A stretch of 64,000 nt of DNA from Micromonospora sp. WMMA1947 (lineage in GTDB: Bacteria > Actinomycetota > Actinomycetes > Mycobacteriales > Micromonosporaceae), in assembly GCF_027497355.1 (NCBI RefSeq), contig NZ_CP114909.1, forward strand, positions 1,674,001 to 1,738,000. The letters run 5' to 3'. Made by a program: the position numbers and the translations under genes. A model generated the notes under the pieces. It was not told the origin of the DNA. It was given only the letters and a program-made list of their open reading frames with translations, and did not search any database. This document shows positions 61,162 to 64,000 of the stretch, piece by piece (position 1 is the stretch's first letter; every line of letters begins with the position of its first letter).

Positions 61162-62689
61162 GCCGGTCTCCCACGACCCGCGCGTCCAGCAGCCGAGCGT
61201 CGTCTCCACTGTCCCCCCGCTGGCCCCGCCGAACGGGCGGCACCACGTACCCGGCCCGCTGCCCGCCGCGCCGGCGGCGCCGCCACGCCCCCGGGTCGAC
61301 TTCGCGGTGGTCCGCGAGCTGCGGCGGGAGCTGAGCGAGCGGCTCACCCACTGGCAGCGCGGACGCGAGTTCGACGCCGACGCCGAGGAGGTCGAGCGCG
61401 CCCGGCTGGCCGTGGCGGTGGTCTCCGCGTACGCCGACTCGGTACGCCGGTCCGGCACCCCGATGGCAGCCGACTCCGAACGGCTGCTGCTCGACCAGGT
61501 GACAGCCGAACTCGTCGGGCTGGGCCGGCTTCAGACGCTGCTCGTCGACGACAGCATCGAGGAGGTGCACATCCTCGGCTGCGACCAGGTACGCATCACC
61601 CGGCACGGCGGCGGCGTCGACTGGGCCGAGCCGATCGCCGAGACCGACGACGAACTGGTGGAGATCCTCCAGGCGGCGGCCCGCCGGGCCGGTGCCACCG
61701 AACGCTCGCTGTCCACGTCTAAGCCCACGCTCGACCTGCAACTTCCCGACGGCAGCCGCCTCGCCGCCGTGTTCCTGGTCAGCCACCGCCCGTACGCGGT
61801 GATCCGCAAGCACAACACGCTCGAGGTGAGCCTGGAGGACATCGCGGGCGGCCGGCCCGACCTGGACGAGATGATCGATCCGCTGCTGCGCGACTTCCTC
61901 CGCGCGTCCATGCGGGCCGGGCTGAACATCATGGTGGCCGGGCTCGCCGGGGCCGGGAAGACCACTGTCATCCGCGCGCTGATGGACGAGATCCCGGCCG
62001 ACGAGCCGTACGTGCTGCTGGAGGAGAGCCGGGAACTGCTGCCGGCCCGGCGCGGGCACAAGCACCGCGCGGTGATGAGCTTCGAGTCCCGGGAGGGGCA
62101 CGGCGAGCGCGGTGCGGACGGGCGGCCGGCGGGTGAGGTCAGCATCGCCGACCTGATCCCGGTGTCGCTGCGCATGGGCGTGCTGCGGATCATCGTCGGC
62201 GAGGTGCGGTCCCGGGAGATCGTGCCGATGCTCCAGGCGATGACCACCAGCCGCGGGTCGATGTGCACCATCCACGCGCGTACCCCCTCGGGGGTGAGCG
62301 AACGCATCATCGAGCTGGCGCTGTCCCACGGCCGGGAGATGACTGTCGACCAGGCCCGCCGGATGGCCGGCAACGCGCTCGACCTGATCGTCTACGTGAC
62401 GGTCGAGGACGAGACAGCGATCGGTGGGCGCAAGCACCGGTTCGTCTCGCACGTCGAGGAGGTCATCGGCGTCGGTGAGGGCAACCGGATCACCACGACG
62501 ACCGTCTTCGGCCCCGGCCCGGACGGCCGGGCGGTCCCCCGCCACCTGCCCGAACGCGTCCGCGACCAGCTGCTGCGCGTCGGCTACGACGCCCGCCTGC
62601 TCACCCGGTTCGTCGAGGCCGGGGTGGGCGCGTGGCGGCGACCCCGGCACACCCGCCTCGGGGCGCGGCCGAGCGGAGGCCCGTCGTGA
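61151..62689 (+). CDS. tadA: Tad secretion ATPase TadA/CpaF
   Basis: 512 residues. Walker A GLAGAGKTT, Asp box, Walker B (RIIVGEVR), His box (GSMCTIHARTPSGVSERIIE). N-terminal helical domain and a Pro-rich leader (~40 residues). Powers Tad/Flp pilus assembly. GTG 61151 overlaps the previous gene by 11 bp. Confidence 0.95.
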   Translation: MRFEPVSHDPRVQQPSVVSTVPPLAPPNGRHHVPGPLPAAPAAPPRPRVDFAVVRELRRELSERLTHWQRGREFDADAEEVERARLAVAVVSAYADSVRRSGTPMAADSERLLLDQVTAELVGLGRLQTLLVDDSIEEVHILGCDQVRITRHGGGVDWAEPIAETDDELVEILQAAARRAGATERSLSTSKPTLDLQLPDGSRLAAVFLVSHRPYAVIRKHNTLEVSLEDIAGGRPDLDEMIDPLLRDFLRASMRAGLNIMVAGLAGAGKTTVIRALMDEIPADEPYVLLEESRELLPARRGHKHRAVMSFESREGHGERGADGRPAGEVSIADLIPVSLRMGVLRIIVGEVRSREIVPMLQAMTTSRGSMCTIHARTPSGVSERIIELALSHGREMTVDQARRMAGNALDLIVYVTVEDETAIGGRKHRFVSHVEEVIGVGEGNRITTTTVFGPGPDGRAVPRHLPERVRDQLLRVGYDARLLTRFVEAGVGAWRRPRHTRLGARPSGGPS

Positions 62690-63585
62690 CGCAGATCGAA
62701 CTGATCGCCCTGGTCTCCGGTGCGGCCTGCGTGGCCGGGCTGGTGCTGACGGTGGTCGCGCTGGTCGGCACCCGCCGCCCGCCGGGTCCGGCGCCCGGCT
62801 CCGGGCCGGGTCTGAGCCGGCTCTGGACCGGGTCCGGCGCGAGCCGCGCCGACCAGCGCCGCTACCAGCTCCTGCTCGGCGCCGCTGTGGTCGCCGGGGC
62901 GGCGGCGTTCCTGCTCACCGGACTGCCGGTGGTCGGCCTGCTGGTGGCGCTCGCGGTACCGGGCGTGCCGTGGCTGTTCGCGGTGGGCCGGGCCGAGCAG
63001 CGGGCCATCGCCCGGGTCGAAGCCGTAGGCGAGTGGACCCGCCGGCTCAAGGACATCTCCGCCACCGGCCAGGGGCTCCAGCAGGCGATCATCGGCACCA
63101 TCGCCACCGCGCCGGAGGAGATCCAGGAGGAGGTACGCACGCTCGCCGCCCGCCTCCAGGCCGGCTGGCTGGCCCGCTCCGCCCTGCTCGCCTTCGCCGA
63201 CGAGATCGCCGACCCGGTCGCCGACCAGGTGGTGGCCGCGCTGATCCTGCACCTCACCGACCGGGGCGAGCGCCTCGGCGACGTGCTCGGGTCGATCGCC
63301 GGCGCCGCCTCGGCCGAGGTGGCGACGCGGCGCGAGGTCGAGGCCAAACGCACCCAGCCCCGGTTCGCGGTCCGCTTCCTCACCGGCATGACGCTGGCGA
63401 CGCTCGCGTACGGGCTGGTGAACAGCGACTACATCCGTCCGTACGGGACGGTCACCGGTCAGCTCGTGATGGCGGTGCTCGGTGCGGCGTTCGTCGGCCT
63501 GCTGGTCTGGGTGCGCTCGATGAGCCAGCCGCCCCGGCCGGCGCGGTTCCTGCCGGCGCCCGACCTGGACGAGGCGATCGCATGA
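62686..63585 (+). CDS. tadB: TadB-like inner-membrane pilus assembly protein
   Basis: 299 residues. T2SSF-type domain with helices at the N-terminus (LIALVSGAACVAGLVLTVVA, LLLGAAVVAGAAAFLLTGLP) and the C-terminus (TVTGQLVMAVLGAAFVGLLVW). Cytosolic helical core contains EWTRRLKDISATGQGLQQAI. GTG 62686 overlaps the tadA stop (GTGA), SD GGAGG. Confidence 0.9.
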   Translation: MTQIELIALVSGAACVAGLVLTVVALVGTRRPPGPAPGSGPGLSRLWTGSGASRADQRRYQLLLGAAVVAGAAAFLLTGLPVVGLLVALAVPGVPWLFAVGRAEQRAIARVEAVGEWTRRLKDISATGQGLQQAIIGTIATAPEEIQEEVRTLAARLQAGWLARSALLAFADEIADPVADQVVAALILHLTDRGERLGDVLGSIAGAASAEVATRREVEAKRTQPRFAVRFLTGMTLATLAYGLVNSDYIRPYGTVTGQLVMAVLGAAFVGLLVWVRSMSQPPRPARFLPAPDLDEAIA

Positions 63586-64000
63586 TCCTCAACTGGCAGA
63601 TGGCGATCGCGGTGCTCGGCGGGTGCGCGGTCGGGCTCGGGCTGTTCCTTGTCGTCCGCGAGACGCTGCCGGCCACCCCGGCGCTCGGCCCGGCGCTGCG
63701 CCGCCTGCACCAGCCGCCCGGCCAGCCCTCGGCCGCCGGCGCCGGGCCGGACTGGCTCGGCGGGTTCGCCCGCTGGCTGCGCCCGCCGCACCGGCAACTC
63801 GCCCTGCTCGACCGCACCCCCGAGCAGTACGCCCTGTCCGTGCTGCTCTCCGCGCTCGTCGGGTTCGCCACCCCGGCGGTCGCCTCGGCAGTGCTCTTCG
63901 TCGGCGGGGTGGCGCTGCCGGTGGCCGTACCGGTGGTGGCCAGCCTGGGCCTTGCGCTCGGCGCCGGTCTGCTGGCGCACCGCGCGGTCCTGGCCAAGGC
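63582..64000 (+). CDS. tadC: TadC-like membrane protein (3' end outside the window)
   Basis: First ~139 codons, MILNWQMAIAVLGGCAVGLG, LLSALVGFATPAVASAVLFV and GGVALPVAVPVVASLGLALG helices. ATGA overlap with tadB. TadC partner of TadB in the inner-membrane platform; truncated by the window edge. Confidence 0.85.
   Translation, partial: MILNWQMAIAVLGGCAVGLGLFLVVRETLPATPALGPALRRLHQPPGQPSAAGAGPDWLGGFARWLRPPHRQLALLDRTPEQYALSVLLSALVGFATPAVASAVLFVGGVALPVAVPVVASLGLALGAGLLAHRAVLAK

Overview
This is a high-GC actinomycete chromosome segment. Codon use, a GTG-rich set of starts, SpoIIE/STAS/HATPase stress signalling, a Tad pilus locus, a secreted GH10 xylanase with a ricin-type lectin domain, a PF04672-type methyltransferase and the intergenic palindrome with arms GATCATGAAGTTGGC all fit Micromonosporaceae, most likely Micromonospora. 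About 70 protein genes and one tRNA-Lys can be supported. Many genes appear leaderless: a TAnnnT hexamer sits 6-7 nt before the start codon.

Layout. 1-0.9 kb: ABC exporter ATPase (cut by the edge), divergent from a GbsR/MarR regulator around a palindromic operator. 0.9-8 kb: a multi-HAMP hybrid histidine kinase and coupled response regulator, divergent from a HATPase-GAF-SpoIIE phosphatase. 8-8.6 kb: repeat-rich spacer. 8.6-12.4 kb: FAD oxidase with an SOS-box-like promoter, and an S9 oligopeptidase. 12.4-15.2 kb: PadR-controlled ABC/FtsX exporter. 15.2-16.6 kb: TIGR03086 protein and AraC regulator. 16.9-23 kb: a stressosome operon (rsbR-rsbS-rsbT, RsbX-like phosphatase, sensor kinase, receiver-SpoIIE phosphatase) divergent from an RsbV-like antagonist. 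23-32.2 kb: MFS/FadR pair, mscL, an SOS-box small gene, benE/XRE pair, PP2C, Eis-like acetyltransferase, ZIP transporter, beta-helix lipoprotein. 32.2-32.6 kb: a second copy of the composite palindromic repeats. 32.6-36.5 kb: epimerase, small proteins, NarL-type two-component system.

36.6-43.1 kb is the accessory part. It begins at tRNA-Lys(TTT). A visibly AT-richer two-gene cassette encodes a PD-(D/E)XK-like nuclease and a 470-residue protein I do not recognise. Next come a Nudix hydrolase, an XRE-TPR regulator and a chain of six tiny genes, each overlapping the next by exactly 4 bp, ending in a protein that resembles only the C-terminal half of a YefM antitoxin. A 19-bp perfect palindrome lies between the regulator and the chain. 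This is the best candidate for an undescribed system.

43.1-57.6 kb: cupin, xylanase, HxlR/quinone oxidoreductase pair, an ABC operon under a 22-bp palindrome, MarR/epoxide hydrolase pair with paired operators, an ECF41 sigma factor with its AhpD-like partner and its own TGTCACA-N16-CGTC promoter, methyltransferase, zinc-ribbon protein, GH65 phosphorylase and prepilin peptidase. 58.1-64 kb: Tad/Flp pilus operon (lipoprotein, secreted protein, SAF, CpaE-like, TadA, TadB, TadC), running off the right edge.
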